Shown here piece by piece: positions 47,263 through 56,080 of a stretch of DNA of 64,000 nt. The DNA comes from Stutzerimonas stutzeri (lineage in GTDB: Bacteria > Pseudomonadota > Gammaproteobacteria > Pseudomonadales > Pseudomonadaceae): assembly GCF_018138085.1 (NCBI RefSeq), contig NZ_CP073105.1:4464001-4528000 (forward strand), read 5' to 3'. The stretch's first letter is position 1. Every line of letters starts with the position of its first letter. The translations under genes and the position numbers were made by a program. Under the pieces are notes generated by a model that worked only from the letters and a program-made list of their open reading frames with translations, did not search any database and was not told the origin of the DNA.

Positions 47263-47916
47263 TCAGCTGACGCCCATGTAGCGATCGGCGCGGTGGTTGA
47301 CCGCCAGCACCAGGTTCAGGGCCACGGCGCCGAGCACCGACAGGGCGACCTTCTCCGGCGGCACGATGAACACGGCAGCGAGCACGATCAACGCATCGAT
47401 GGCCATCTGAAAGGTGCCGGCGCGCAGGCCGATACGCGCCTGCAGAAAGAGCGCCAGAATGTTCAACCCACCCAGGCTGGCCTTGTGCCGGAACAGCATC
47501 AGCAGCCCGACGCCCATGGCGAAGCCGCCGAACAGCGCGGCGTAGTAGATGTTCAGTTCGGCGAAGCGGATCCACTGCGGGGTCAGCTCCGCCAGCAGCG
47601 ACACCAGCCCCACGGCGATCACCGTGCGCAGGGTGAAGCCCCAGCCCATGCGCCAGATCGCCAGCAGATAGAAGGGGATGTTCAGGGTGAAGAACACCAG
47701 CCCGAAGGACCAGCCGGCGAAATACTTGAGTAAAAAGGCCAGCCCGACCGTGCCGCCGGTGAGCAGGCCGGCGTGGCTGTAGAAGGCGATGCCGAGCGCC
47801 ACCATGGCGGTGCCGAGCAGCATCGCCAGCGCATCCTCCCAAAGCGGATGGCGCACGAAGATCGCGGCGATGCGCTCGGCATCGGCCGGCAGCGCGTCGG
47901 TTCTGGGGTTCTGCAT
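47263..47916 (-). CDS. YitT family membrane protein
   Basis: A 217-residue inner-membrane protein with five to six membrane segments, of the YitT/DUF161 family. The C-terminal DUF2179 domain found in many Bacillus members is absent; the protein ends soon after the last membrane segment (ALNLVLAVNHRADRYMGVS). The role is unknown. It converges with the phosphoesterase gene with only 3 bp between. Confidence 0.88.
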   Translation of the reverse strand: MQNPRTDALPADAERIAAIFVRHPLWEDALAMLLGTAMVALGIAFYSHAGLLTGGTVGLAFLLKYFAGWSFGLVFFTLNIPFYLLAIWRMGWGFTLRTVIAVGLVSLLAELTPQWIRFAELNIYYAALFGGFAMGVGLLMLFRHKASLGGLNILALFLQARIGLRAGTFQMAIDALIVLAAVFIVPPEKVALSVLGAVALNLVLAVNHRADRYMGVS

Positions 47917-48009
47917 GTGATCGGTCTCGTGGCGAGCGGAGGGAAAGCATAGGCGCTGGCGCCAGGTGAAGACTTGGCGCCGGTCAAGATCAGCGTGGGG
48001 GAGCCGGGC

Positions 48010-48525
48010 TCAGCGCCGCTGCCAGGTCTCGAAGCGGTACGCCGGCGCATCGCCCTCGGCCGGGTGGGCCTGGCTGTCGACGCGCTCCCATTCGGCTTGG
48101 TCATAGTCCGGGAAGAAGGCATCACCCTCGGGACTGGCTTCGATGCGGGTCAGGTAGAGCCGCTGCGCCTGGGGCAGCGCCTGGGCATAGAGCTGCGCGC
48201 CGCCAATCAGCATTAGCTCGTCGACGCCCTGCTCGCGCGCCCATTGCTCGGCGCGAGTCAGCGCCGAGTCGAGATCGGTGAAGGTTTCGGCACCCTCGAG
48301 TTGCAGGTCAGGCTGACGGCTGACCACCAGATTCAGGCGACCTGGCAGCGGGCGACCGAGTGAATCCCAGGTCTTGCGGCCCATGATGATCGGCTTGCCG
48401 AGGGTCATGGCCTTGAAATGCTTGAGATCGGCCGGCAGGTGCCAGGGCATCCTGTTGTCGAGCCCAATCACATGGTTGTCGGCAAGCGCCGCGATCATCG
48501 CGAGGGGAAGAGTGGTCTGATTCAT
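48010..48525 (-). CDS. folA: Dihydrofolate reductase FolA
   Basis: A 171-residue NADPH-dependent enzyme that regenerates tetrahydrofolate. The N-terminal signature AALADNHVIGLDNRMPWHLPADL contains the usual Met20-like loop and WHLPADL; GRKTWDSLGRPLPGR and IGGAQLYAQAL bind NADPH. The acidic active-site residue is Asp in PADLKHF. The start at 48525 is well supported by family alignment. Confidence 0.97.
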   Translation of the reverse strand: MNQTTLPLAMIAALADNHVIGLDNRMPWHLPADLKHFKAMTLGKPIIMGRKTWDSLGRPLPGRLNLVVSRQPDLQLEGAETFTDLDSALTRAEQWAREQGVDELMLIGGAQLYAQALPQAQRLYLTRIEASPEGDAFFPDYDQAEWERVDSQAHPAEGDAPAYRFETWQRR

Positions 48526-48678
48526 GGCGGCGAGAATAACAGAGCATCCGAGGGGCAGTCAGCGCCGTCAGATACACGTCAGCATCATCGAACGGTCACA
48601 ACTGCTTTACCGAAGCGTCAATCGGTCGTCATCGTCAGGCTTCAGGCTTACCGCTCCCCTTCCATGGAGACGCCCGCA

Positions 48679-49791
48679 ATGGCCCGCCACAGCCGCACTA
48701 CACTGCGCCACCTGTTCGCCGCCTGCAGCCTGCTGCTGCCGATCGCCGCCTTCGCCGCCACGCCCGACGCCTCGGTCGCAGCGCAGAACGGCCGCGGCGA
48801 GCCCCATCCGCTGATCATCGCCCACCGCGGCGCGAGCGGCTACGTGCCGGAGCACACGCTCGCCTCCTACGCGCTGGCGATCCTGCAGGGTGCCGACTAC
48901 ATCGAACCTGATCTGGTGATGACTCGCGACGGCCAGCTGGTCGCCCGTCACGACAATGAACTGGGGCTGACCACCGATGTGTCGCAACATCCCGAGTTCG
49001 CCGACCGCAAGCGCACGCAGATGGTCGACGGCGTGGCGCTCACCGGCTGGTTCAGCGAAGACTTCACCCTGGCAGAACTGAAAACGCTGCGCGCTATCGA
49101 GCGCATCCCGGCGATTCGCCCCGGAAATGCCCGGCTGGACGGGAGCCTGGAGATCCCGACCCTCCAGGAGATCATCGATCTGGTGAAAACCCTGCAGCTG
49201 AGCGAGCACCGCCGCATCGGGCTGTACCCGGAAACCAAACATCCGACGCACTTCCAGAAGCTCGGCCTGGCGATGGAAAAACCGCTGGTGCGTATCCTCC
49301 ATCGCAACGGGTACGCCGGCCGCAACGCGCCGGTGTTCATCCAGTCGTTCGAAGTGGAAAACCTCAAGACGCTCCGCGGCATGACGCAACTGCGGCTGGT
49401 CCAGCTGTTCGGCGGCGGTCAGCCCTACGACCAGCAAGTGCGCGGCAGCGACCTGACCTATGCGCAGATGGCCACCGCCAGCGGGCTCAAGGCGATCTCG
49501 CGTTACGCGGCGGGCGTCGGCCCGGAAAAAGGCTACATCATCCCGCGCGACGCCAACGGCAACCTCGGCCAACCTACCGACTTCGTACCGAACGCCCATG
49601 CGGCAGGCCTGAAAGTGCACCCGTACACCTTCCGTGCCGAGAACGCGTTCCTGCCGACCGACCTGCGCAAGGGCGACTCGCCCGCCGCGCGCGGCAATGT
49701 CGAGGCCGACATCCAGGCCTTCCTCGACGCTGGCATCGACGGGCTGTTCATCGATCAGCCGGACATCGCGGTGAAAATGCGCGGGCAATAG
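48679..49791 (+). CDS. glpQ: Periplasmic glycerophosphodiester phosphodiesterase
   Basis: A 370-residue secreted enzyme that hydrolyses glycerophosphodiesters to glycerol-3-phosphate and an alcohol. It has a signal peptide (about residues 1-23, ending AAFAA) and the catalytic HRGASGYVPEHT, then EPDLVMTRDG. GlpQ-type length indicates the periplasmic form. The ATG at 48679 has GGAGA 10 bases upstream; one at 48664 would add METPA without a ribosome site. Confidence 0.95.
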   Translation: MARHSRTTLRHLFAACSLLLPIAAFAATPDASVAAQNGRGEPHPLIIAHRGASGYVPEHTLASYALAILQGADYIEPDLVMTRDGQLVARHDNELGLTTDVSQHPEFADRKRTQMVDGVALTGWFSEDFTLAELKTLRAIERIPAIRPGNARLDGSLEIPTLQEIIDLVKTLQLSEHRRIGLYPETKHPTHFQKLGLAMEKPLVRILHRNGYAGRNAPVFIQSFEVENLKTLRGMTQLRLVQLFGGGQPYDQQVRGSDLTYAQMATASGLKAISRYAAGVGPEKGYIIPRDANGNLGQPTDFVPNAHAAGLKVHPYTFRAENAFLPTDLRKGDSPAARGNVEADIQAFLDAGIDGLFIDQPDIAVKMRGQ

Positions 49792-49874
49792 CACCAGCGG
49801 TATCCGCCCGGCCAGGACGGCCGGGCATCGTTGCATCCGGGCGATATTCGTAATGATTGGCGCTGCCGAGCCCG

Positions 49875-51068
49875 TCAGCCGATCACGCCCGCCTGGCGCA
49901 GCCCGGCCAGTTCCGCTTCGCTCTTGCCGAGCACACGGCTGAGCACGCTGTCGGTGTGCTGGCCGTGCAGCGGCGGTGCGGTCGGCGTCACCGTCGGGGT
50001 GCGCGACAGCCGCAGCGGGCTGCGCACCATGCGCACCTCGCCGGCCAGCGGATGCTCGGCGCTGATGACCAGATCGCGGTAGCGCGCCGGTTCGGAGTCG
50101 AACGCCTGCGCCACGGTCTTGACCTCCCCCACCGGAATACCTCGCTCGCGTAGCGCGGCGATCAGCGTCGCGCTGGTCCAGCCCTTGAACGCGGCCTGCA
50201 ACAGCGGCAGCAGCGCATCGCGATGCTCGGTGCGACCCCGGTTCTGAGTGAAACGGGGATCGTCATAGAGCTCCGGACGGTCGAGCACGTCCTGACAGAG
50301 CCGCCGGTATTGCTCGTCGTTGCCCACCGCCAGGGCGATGCGCCCGTCAGCGGTGTTGAACAGCTGGTAGGGCACGATGCTGGGGTGCGCATTGCCGAAG
50401 CGCTGCGGCACCTTGCCGGTGTTCAGGTAACCGGTGGCGATGTTGGCGAGAAAATGCATCGCGCTGTCGGACAGCGCCACGTCCACCGCCTGGCCGCGGC
50501 CGGATTTCTCCCGCTCGTACAGCGCGGCCAGGATGCCCTGCACCGCATTCATGCCGGTGACCAGATCGATGAAGGCCACCCCGAGGCGCATCGGCTCGCC
50601 GTCCTTTTCACCGGTGATGGACATGAAGCCGCTCTCGGCCTGGATGATGAAGTCGTAGCCCGGACGATTCTCCAGCGGATTGTTCTGACCGTAGCCGGTG
50701 ATCGAGCAGTGGATCAGCCGCGGGTTGATCGCCGACAGCGCCTCGTAGTCGAGCCCCAGCCGCTTGAGGCTGGCCGGAAGGAAGTTGTCCACCACGACGT
50801 CGGCCTCGGCGGCGAGATCGAGGATCAATTGCCGGCCCGCGGGGGTGCGCAGGTCGACCGCAAGGCTCTGCTTGTTGCGGTTGGCGGTGAGGTAATAGGT
50901 CGAGATGCCCTGCACGGCTGGCGGCATCCAGCTGCGGGTGTCGTCACCACCGTCCAGGCTCTCGATCTTCCAGACTTCCGCACCGAGATCGGCCAGCGCC
51001 ATGGTCGACCAGGGCCCGGCGAGGATACGTGTGAGATCGAGAACCTTGATGCCTTGCAGAACGCTCAC
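49875..51068 (-). CDS. Class III CoA transferase (CaiB/BaiF family)
   Basis: A 397-residue formyl-CoA transferase-type enzyme that moves CoA between carboxylic acids. Signatures are LDLTRILAGPWSTMALADLG at the N terminus, then VDNFLPASLKRLGLDYEAL and INPRLIHCSITGYGQ. It starts at a GTG (51068) behind AAAAGGAG; the only in-frame ATG upstream has no ribosome site. It is divergent from tctCBA, so it probably activates the carboxylic acid that the transporter brings in. The substrate is not known. Confidence 0.92.
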   Translation of the reverse strand: MSVLQGIKVLDLTRILAGPWSTMALADLGAEVWKIESLDGGDDTRSWMPPAVQGISTYYLTANRNKQSLAVDLRTPAGRQLILDLAAEADVVVDNFLPASLKRLGLDYEALSAINPRLIHCSITGYGQNNPLENRPGYDFIIQAESGFMSITGEKDGEPMRLGVAFIDLVTGMNAVQGILAALYEREKSGRGQAVDVALSDSAMHFLANIATGYLNTGKVPQRFGNAHPSIVPYQLFNTADGRIALAVGNDEQYRRLCQDVLDRPELYDDPRFTQNRGRTEHRDALLPLLQAAFKGWTSATLIAALRERGIPVGEVKTVAQAFDSEPARYRDLVISAEHPLAGEVRMVRSPLRLSRTPTVTPTAPPLHGQHTDSVLSRVLGKSEAELAGLRQAGVIG

Positions 51069-51314
51069 CGGCGTCTCCTTTTCCTGTTGATCGGACGCAG
51101 CCGAAGGTGGCCCAAGCCAATCCAAACCACAACCGCCGGCCCCCAACCTAGTGTTCGATTACCGCACAGGATTTGGTGCGCAGCGGTAACCAAGGCAACG
51201 CCATCCTTTAAGGTGCTGGTGTCCGAACCGGCGGTCGATCGACCGGAGCTGATGTCCCGCCGTTCACCTTGCCGCTCGCGGCCCCAAAACAATTACAAAA
51301 CGGAAGGATTTTCC
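51069..51314. promoter_or_regulatory. Divergent control region with two inverted repeats
   Basis: TTACCGC (51159-51165) and GCGGTAA (51183-51189) are inverted around 17 bases. CGGTCGATCGACCG (51232-51245) is a perfect 14-bp palindrome. GGAAGGA precedes tctC. No regulator gene adjoins the region. Confidence 0.55.
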
Positions 51315-52292
51315 ATGACCTCGATGTTCAAGCGCGCCGTTTGCCTGCTGGCGCTGAGCGCCACGCTCCCACTCGCCTCCCTCACCCATGCCGCGGACTG
51401 GCCGACCGATAACGTCCGTCTGGTGGTGCCCTACGCGCCCGGCGGCACCACCGACATCCTGTCGCGCAAGGTCGCCGATCTGCTGCAGAAGGAGATCGGC
51501 ACCGTGGTGGTCGAGAACCGTGCCGGCGCCGGCTCGACCATGGCCACCGGGCAACTGGCCCGCGGCGGCCGCGGCTCCGACCACACCATTCTCATGGCCT
51601 CGCCCGGGCACACCATCGGCCCGGTGATCTACAAGAACCTGCCCTACGATCCGGTGAAGGATTTCACCTTCATCCGCAACGTCATCGAGATCCCCAACGT
51701 GATGGTGGTGCCGGCCGACAGCCCCTATCACTCGGTAAAAGAGTTCATCGATGCCGCCAAGAACAAGGAGATGACCTTCAGCTCCTCCGGCGTCGGCAGC
51801 TCGATCCACATGTCCGGCGAGCTGTTCAAGACCATGACCGGCACCAAGATGACCCACGTGCCTTTCCGTGGCAGCGGTGAAGCCCTGCCGGCACTGCTCA
51901 GCGGCGATGTCGACGTCTCCTTCGAGAACATGCCCACCGTGCTGCCGCACATCAAGTCCGGCAAGCTGCGTGCGCTGGCGGTGACCTCGGCCGAGCCCTC
52001 GCCCTACCTGCCCGGCGTCGAGCCGCTGTCGAAGCTCGGCGCCGACATGGGCCTCGGCGATTTCGTCACCACCGCCTGGTTCGGCCTGATCGGCGATGAC
52101 AGCCTGCCGGATGATGCGGTCAAGACGCTGCAGACCGCTCTCGACAAGGTGCTCGACGACCAGAGCTTCAAGGATTTCGTCGCGCAGATCGGCGGCGAGA
52201 CGGCCAGCGAAGAAGGCGACGCCTTCCGCGATTATGTCGCCAAGGACGTCGAACGCTGGCAGCGCGTCGCCAGCCAGGCCGAACTCAAGTAA
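51315..52292 (+). CDS. tctC: Tripartite tricarboxylate transporter substrate-binding protein TctC
   Basis: A 325-residue periplasmic Bug-family receptor. The signal peptide ends after THA at residue 26, and the mature protein begins ADWPTDNVRLVVPYAPGGTTDILSR, the characteristic N-terminal motif with the ligand-binding loop. GSGEALPALLSGDVD and the second loop are also typical. It binds a carboxylate and hands it to TctAB. It starts a three-gene operon with tctB and tctA. Confidence 0.95.
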   Translation: MTSMFKRAVCLLALSATLPLASLTHAADWPTDNVRLVVPYAPGGTTDILSRKVADLLQKEIGTVVVENRAGAGSTMATGQLARGGRGSDHTILMASPGHTIGPVIYKNLPYDPVKDFTFIRNVIEIPNVMVVPADSPYHSVKEFIDAAKNKEMTFSSSGVGSSIHMSGELFKTMTGTKMTHVPFRGSGEALPALLSGDVDVSFENMPTVLPHIKSGKLRALAVTSAEPSPYLPGVEPLSKLGADMGLGDFVTTAWFGLIGDDSLPDDAVKTLQTALDKVLDDQSFKDFVAQIGGETASEEGDAFRDYVAKDVERWQRVASQAELK

Positions 52293-52305
52293 GGCGGAGA
52301 AGACA

Positions 52306-52803
52306 ATGACTGCTGCCGCCGCCAGCCGCCCGCGCTGGGCCAACGTCAACACCCTGCTCGGCGCATTCTGGCTCGCGGCCGCGCTGGTGTTCCTGTTCTA
52401 CCTGGTGCCGAACTTCATCGAGGAGGCGCCGATGGTCGACAACCCCATGCAGTCGCCCCGCTGGCTGCCCAGCGTGGCCGGCTGGCTGGTGGCGGTGCTG
52501 TCGCTGGCGTTGATCGTAGAGGGTTGCCTGCGGCCGCCACGGCCAGTGCCAGACCAGGCCAGCGAACGGGCGCCGGCCTGGCGCCCGCTCTTGATGCTGG
52601 CCGGGCTGGCCGTCTACTGGCTGCTGTTCGAGCCGCTGGGCGCCATCGTTGCCGGCATCCTCGGCACCCTGCTCCTGTTCATCGCGCACCCGGTGCGCAA
52701 GCCCTGGCTGTATGTGCTGGCCATCGCCCTGCCGTGGCTGGTCAGCCTGCTGTTCATCCACGTGCTCAACGTCCCGCTGCCCTCCGGCACGCTCTGGGAC
52801 TGA
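52306..52803 (+). CDS. tctB: Tripartite tricarboxylate transporter small subunit TctB
   Basis: A 165-residue membrane protein with four hydrophobic segments (near residues 16-36, 52-72, 92-125, 138-155). Sequence conservation in this family is low; size, topology and position between tctC and tctA identify it. It begins 14 bases after tctC behind GGCGGAGAA. Confidence 0.92.
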   Translation: MTAAAASRPRWANVNTLLGAFWLAAALVFLFYLVPNFIEEAPMVDNPMQSPRWLPSVAGWLVAVLSLALIVEGCLRPPRPVPDQASERAPAWRPLLMLAGLAVYWLLFEPLGAIVAGILGTLLLFIAHPVRKPWLYVLAIALPWLVSLLFIHVLNVPLPSGTLWD

Positions 52804-52827
52804 TCCGCCCCTTTCGCGAGTGACCGC

Positions 52828-54306
52828 ATGGAACACTTTTCCGAAGTCCTGAGTCTGTTCCTCAGCGTCGACAACTTCATCGCGATCGGCATCGGTGTGC
52901 TGATCGGCGTGGTGGTCGGCGCAATTCCCGGTTTGACCGCCACCATGGCCGTGGCCCTGGCGCTGCCCTTCACCTTTTCGCTCGAGCCGGTGACCGCCAT
53001 CCTGCTGCTCGTGGGCATCTACAAGGGCGGCATGTACGGCGGCTCGATCACCGCCATTCTGATCCACACGCCCGGTTCGCCCGCGGCAGCCTGCACCCTG
53101 CTCGACGGCTACCCGTTGGCGCAGCAGGGCAAGGCGAAGAAGGCGCTGCAGATGGCGCTCTACTCGTCATGCATCGCCGACGTGCTGTCGAACCTCGCGC
53201 TGATCCTGTTCGCCTCCTACCTGGCGAAGATCGCCCTGAACTTCGGCCCGCCTGAGTTCTTCTGGCTGATCTGCTTCTCGCTGACCATCATCATCTCGAT
53301 TGCCGGCGAGTCGGCGATCAAGGGCCTGATCGCCGCCGCGCTGGGCGTGATCGTGGCCTCCATCGGCATGGACGTGGTCTACGGCAGCCAGCGGCTGACC
53401 TTCGGCAACTACAACCTGATGGACCGGGTCAATTTCGTGCCGTTGCTGATCGGCCTGTTCGCCGTGCCAGAGGTCATCGACTTCTACCTGAAGAAGGCGG
53501 CACCGCACATCAAGGCAGCATCGAGCGGCGCCGGTCTGACCCTCAAGGAGCTCAAGGCCAGCCTGAAAACCATCGTCCGTGGCTCGTTCATCGGCGTGAT
53601 CATCGGCGCCGTGCCCGGCACCGGCGCGACCGCCGCGGCATTCATTTCCTACAGCGAGGCCAAGCGCCGCTCGCCCAACCGCGGCAATTTCGGCAAAGGC
53701 GAGCTGGAGGGCGTGGCAGCCTCGGAGTCGGGCAACAACGGCGTGGCCGGCGCCACACTGATCCCGCTGCTGTCGCTGGGCATTCCGGGTGATGTGATCA
53801 CGGCGATCATCCTCGGCGCCTTCATGATCCACGGCCTGACACCGGGTCCGGTGCTGTTCCAGGAAAACCTGACGCTGGTCTACGCGCTGTTCTGCGGAAT
53901 CATGCTGAGTTCGGCAGTGCTGCTGCTCGTCGGCCATGGCGTGATCAAGTACTTCTCGCTGGTCGCCGACATTCCCAAGGCGATCCTGCTGCCGATCGTG
54001 CTGATGTTCTGCGTCTACGGCGCGTTCGCGGTGAACAACAGCACCTTCGATATCGGCTTGATGCTGCTGTTCGGCGTGGTTGGCTACGTCTTCAACCGCA
54101 CCGGCTTCGCCACCGCCCCCTTCCTGCTCGGTTTCATCCTCGGGCCGATGTTCGAGGACAACCTCCGGCGCACCCTGCTGATCGGCCGCGGCGACCCGAT
54201 GATCTTCTTCCGCGGGCCGATCACCTGGCTCTTTATCGTGCTCACGGCGCTGTCGTTGATCTTCGCCGTGCGCCGCTACTGGCAGGAGCGCATCAAGACC
54301 GACTGA
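52828..54306 (+). CDS. tctA: Tripartite tricarboxylate transporter large subunit TctA
   Basis: A 492-residue polytopic membrane protein forming the transport channel of the TTT system, driven by the ion gradient. The family signatures are GAIPGLTATMAVALALPF near residue 30 and GAVPGTGATAAAFISY near 260, plus ESGNNGVAGATLIPLLSLGIPG. It is the last gene of the tctCBA operon. Confidence 0.97.
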   Translation: MEHFSEVLSLFLSVDNFIAIGIGVLIGVVVGAIPGLTATMAVALALPFTFSLEPVTAILLLVGIYKGGMYGGSITAILIHTPGSPAAACTLLDGYPLAQQGKAKKALQMALYSSCIADVLSNLALILFASYLAKIALNFGPPEFFWLICFSLTIIISIAGESAIKGLIAAALGVIVASIGMDVVYGSQRLTFGNYNLMDRVNFVPLLIGLFAVPEVIDFYLKKAAPHIKAASSGAGLTLKELKASLKTIVRGSFIGVIIGAVPGTGATAAAFISYSEAKRRSPNRGNFGKGELEGVAASESGNNGVAGATLIPLLSLGIPGDVITAIILGAFMIHGLTPGPVLFQENLTLVYALFCGIMLSSAVLLLVGHGVIKYFSLVADIPKAILLPIVLMFCVYGAFAVNNSTFDIGLMLLFGVVGYVFNRTGFATAPFLLGFILGPMFEDNLRRTLLIGRGDPMIFFRGPITWLFIVLTALSLIFAVRRYWQERIKTD

Positions 54307-54580
54307 CCGCGGGCGGTCGGTTCACACCTAAGCGGGGCGGCACGCCGGCCGCTCCCTGGCGGTTGGCGATGACCTGCAGCGTCTCGCTGACGTTGAACGG
54401 TACGATCAGCAGCTCGCACCAGCCCCGCAAGCCGTCAGGCCACCGAGCCAGTAGGAATATTGATCTTCGACATTGGCCTGGAGTCCAAGAGAAAGACACC
54501 GCGCAAGCGCGGGCTCGGACGTTCACGCGTCCGACCGGCAGCGGTTATGCTCTGAACCGAGCCCCTTGACGAGAATCCGC

Positions 54581-56005
54581 GTGCCCCAAGCTCCCCTGCC
54601 GCCGCTTGACCCTCTCGACCGCCTCTGGCTGACCGAAGCCGTGCGTCTGCGTGAAGAACATGCCGGCCCCTTGGACGATGCCGAAGCCAATCGCCAGGCG
54701 CGCGCGCAAGGCGGCGAGCTGCCCGCGCTGATCGAGCATCGCGCGCTATGGCTGGCGCGCCGTGACGGGCTGGCCGAAGCGCTGCGGCACTGGCGGCAAG
54801 GGGCGAAGCTGGCGGGCATCGCGCTGGTGCTGCTGGCACTGTTCACCGGTGCCGGGCTGGCACTGGCGGCACTGGGCGACGGTGTGCGGTCGGTCAACGT
54901 GTTCTGGGCGCTGGGCAGCCTGCTCGGGCTGAACCTGCTGACCTTGCTCGGCTGGCTGCTGGGATTTTTCCTCGCCGGTGACAGTGGCGCCGCACTGGGA
55001 CGATTGTGGCTGTGGCTCAGCCAGAAGCTCGCTCGCGACGCCCGTGCCGTGCAGCTGGCGCCGGCGTTGCTGGCGGTGCTCGACCAGCGCCGCCTGGGCC
55101 GCTGGCTGCTGGGCCTCGGCGTCCACGGGCTGTGGCTGGTGGCCATGGGCAGCGCCCTGCTGACGCTGCTGGCTCTGCTCGCCACGCGGCGCTACGGCTT
55201 CGTCTGGGAAACCACCATTCTGGGCGACAGCACCTTTATCAACCTGACCCAGACGCTCGGCACGCTGCCCTCGCTACTGGGTTTCAGCGTGCCGGACATC
55301 GAACAGATCCGCGCCAGTGGGGCGCTCGACAGCGGCGCCCTGGCCGGCACCGCCTCGGCCGGTGGCACCGAGACCGCCCGGCAAAGTTGGGCCGGCTGGC
55401 TGGTCGGCGTGGTGCTGGTCTATGGCCTGTTGCCGCGCCTGCTGCTGGCAATCCTGTGCCTGTGGCGCTGGCGGCGCGGCCGTGCCCGGCTGCGCCTGGA
55501 TTTGCAATTGCCGGCCTATCGCCTGCTGCGTGAACGCCTGCAACCGCCTAGTGAGCGCCTCGGGGTCAGCGATGCGGCGCCGCAGCAGTTGCACGCACCC
55601 AGCGCCGGTGCGCAACTGGACGGCAGCGAGGGCGCCGTGCTGGTGGCCATCGAGCTGGACCCGAGCCACCCCTGGCCACCCAAGCTGCCGAAGACCGTGG
55701 CCGATGCCGGCGTGCTGGACGATCGCGAACAACGCCGCCGACTGCTGGAGCAACTCACCCGCTTTCCGCCCCAGCGCCTGGCCATCGCCTGTGATCCGCG
55801 CCGTTCGCCGGACCGCGGCACGCTGGCGCTGATCGGCGAACTGAGCCGTTGCGCGGCGCAAAGTCGCGTCTGGCTGCTGCAACCGCCCGCGGGCGAAGCG
55901 CTGGACAGCCATCGACTGCAAGACTGGCACCAGGCACTGGACAGCGTTGGACTGCCTCATTCGGGCAGCGCACCCATGACCTGGCTGGAGACTGGCCATG
56001 ATTGA
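54581..56005 (+). CDS. DUF2868 membrane protein
   Basis: A 474-residue inner-membrane protein of unknown function. It starts at a GTG (54581), giving MPQAPLPPLDPLDRLWLTEA; an upstream ATG has no ribosome site. Four membrane segments are predicted near residues 77-98, 107-132, 178-202 and 270-296, with a soluble N-terminal region and a soluble C-terminal domain of about 175 residues. Homologues are paired with a DUF3482 GTPase, and one follows here after 75 bp. A membrane scaffold or effector for that GTPase is the natural guess, but nothing in the sequence proves it. Confidence 0.85.
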   Translation: MPQAPLPPLDPLDRLWLTEAVRLREEHAGPLDDAEANRQARAQGGELPALIEHRALWLARRDGLAEALRHWRQGAKLAGIALVLLALFTGAGLALAALGDGVRSVNVFWALGSLLGLNLLTLLGWLLGFFLAGDSGAALGRLWLWLSQKLARDARAVQLAPALLAVLDQRRLGRWLLGLGVHGLWLVAMGSALLTLLALLATRRYGFVWETTILGDSTFINLTQTLGTLPSLLGFSVPDIEQIRASGALDSGALAGTASAGGTETARQSWAGWLVGVVLVYGLLPRLLLAILCLWRWRRGRARLRLDLQLPAYRLLRERLQPPSERLGVSDAAPQQLHAPSAGAQLDGSEGAVLVAIELDPSHPWPPKLPKTVADAGVLDDREQRRRLLEQLTRFPPQRLAIACDPRRSPDRGTLALIGELSRCAAQSRVWLLQPPAGEALDSHRLQDWHQALDSVGLPHSGSAPMTWLETGHD

Positions 56006-56080
56006 TCAGCTTGGTTCGATTGCAGAAGGCGCCGCTCAGCGCATCTGCCGCCTCGCAGACGTTAAAGCGGAGTCGCAGTC

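Noticed and set aside
54293..54526. 77-codon minus-strand open frame between tctA and the DUF2868 gene
   Set aside because: The C-terminal half looks mildly protein-like, but there is no ribosome site, no family match and it overlaps the end of tctA. A remnant cannot be excluded.
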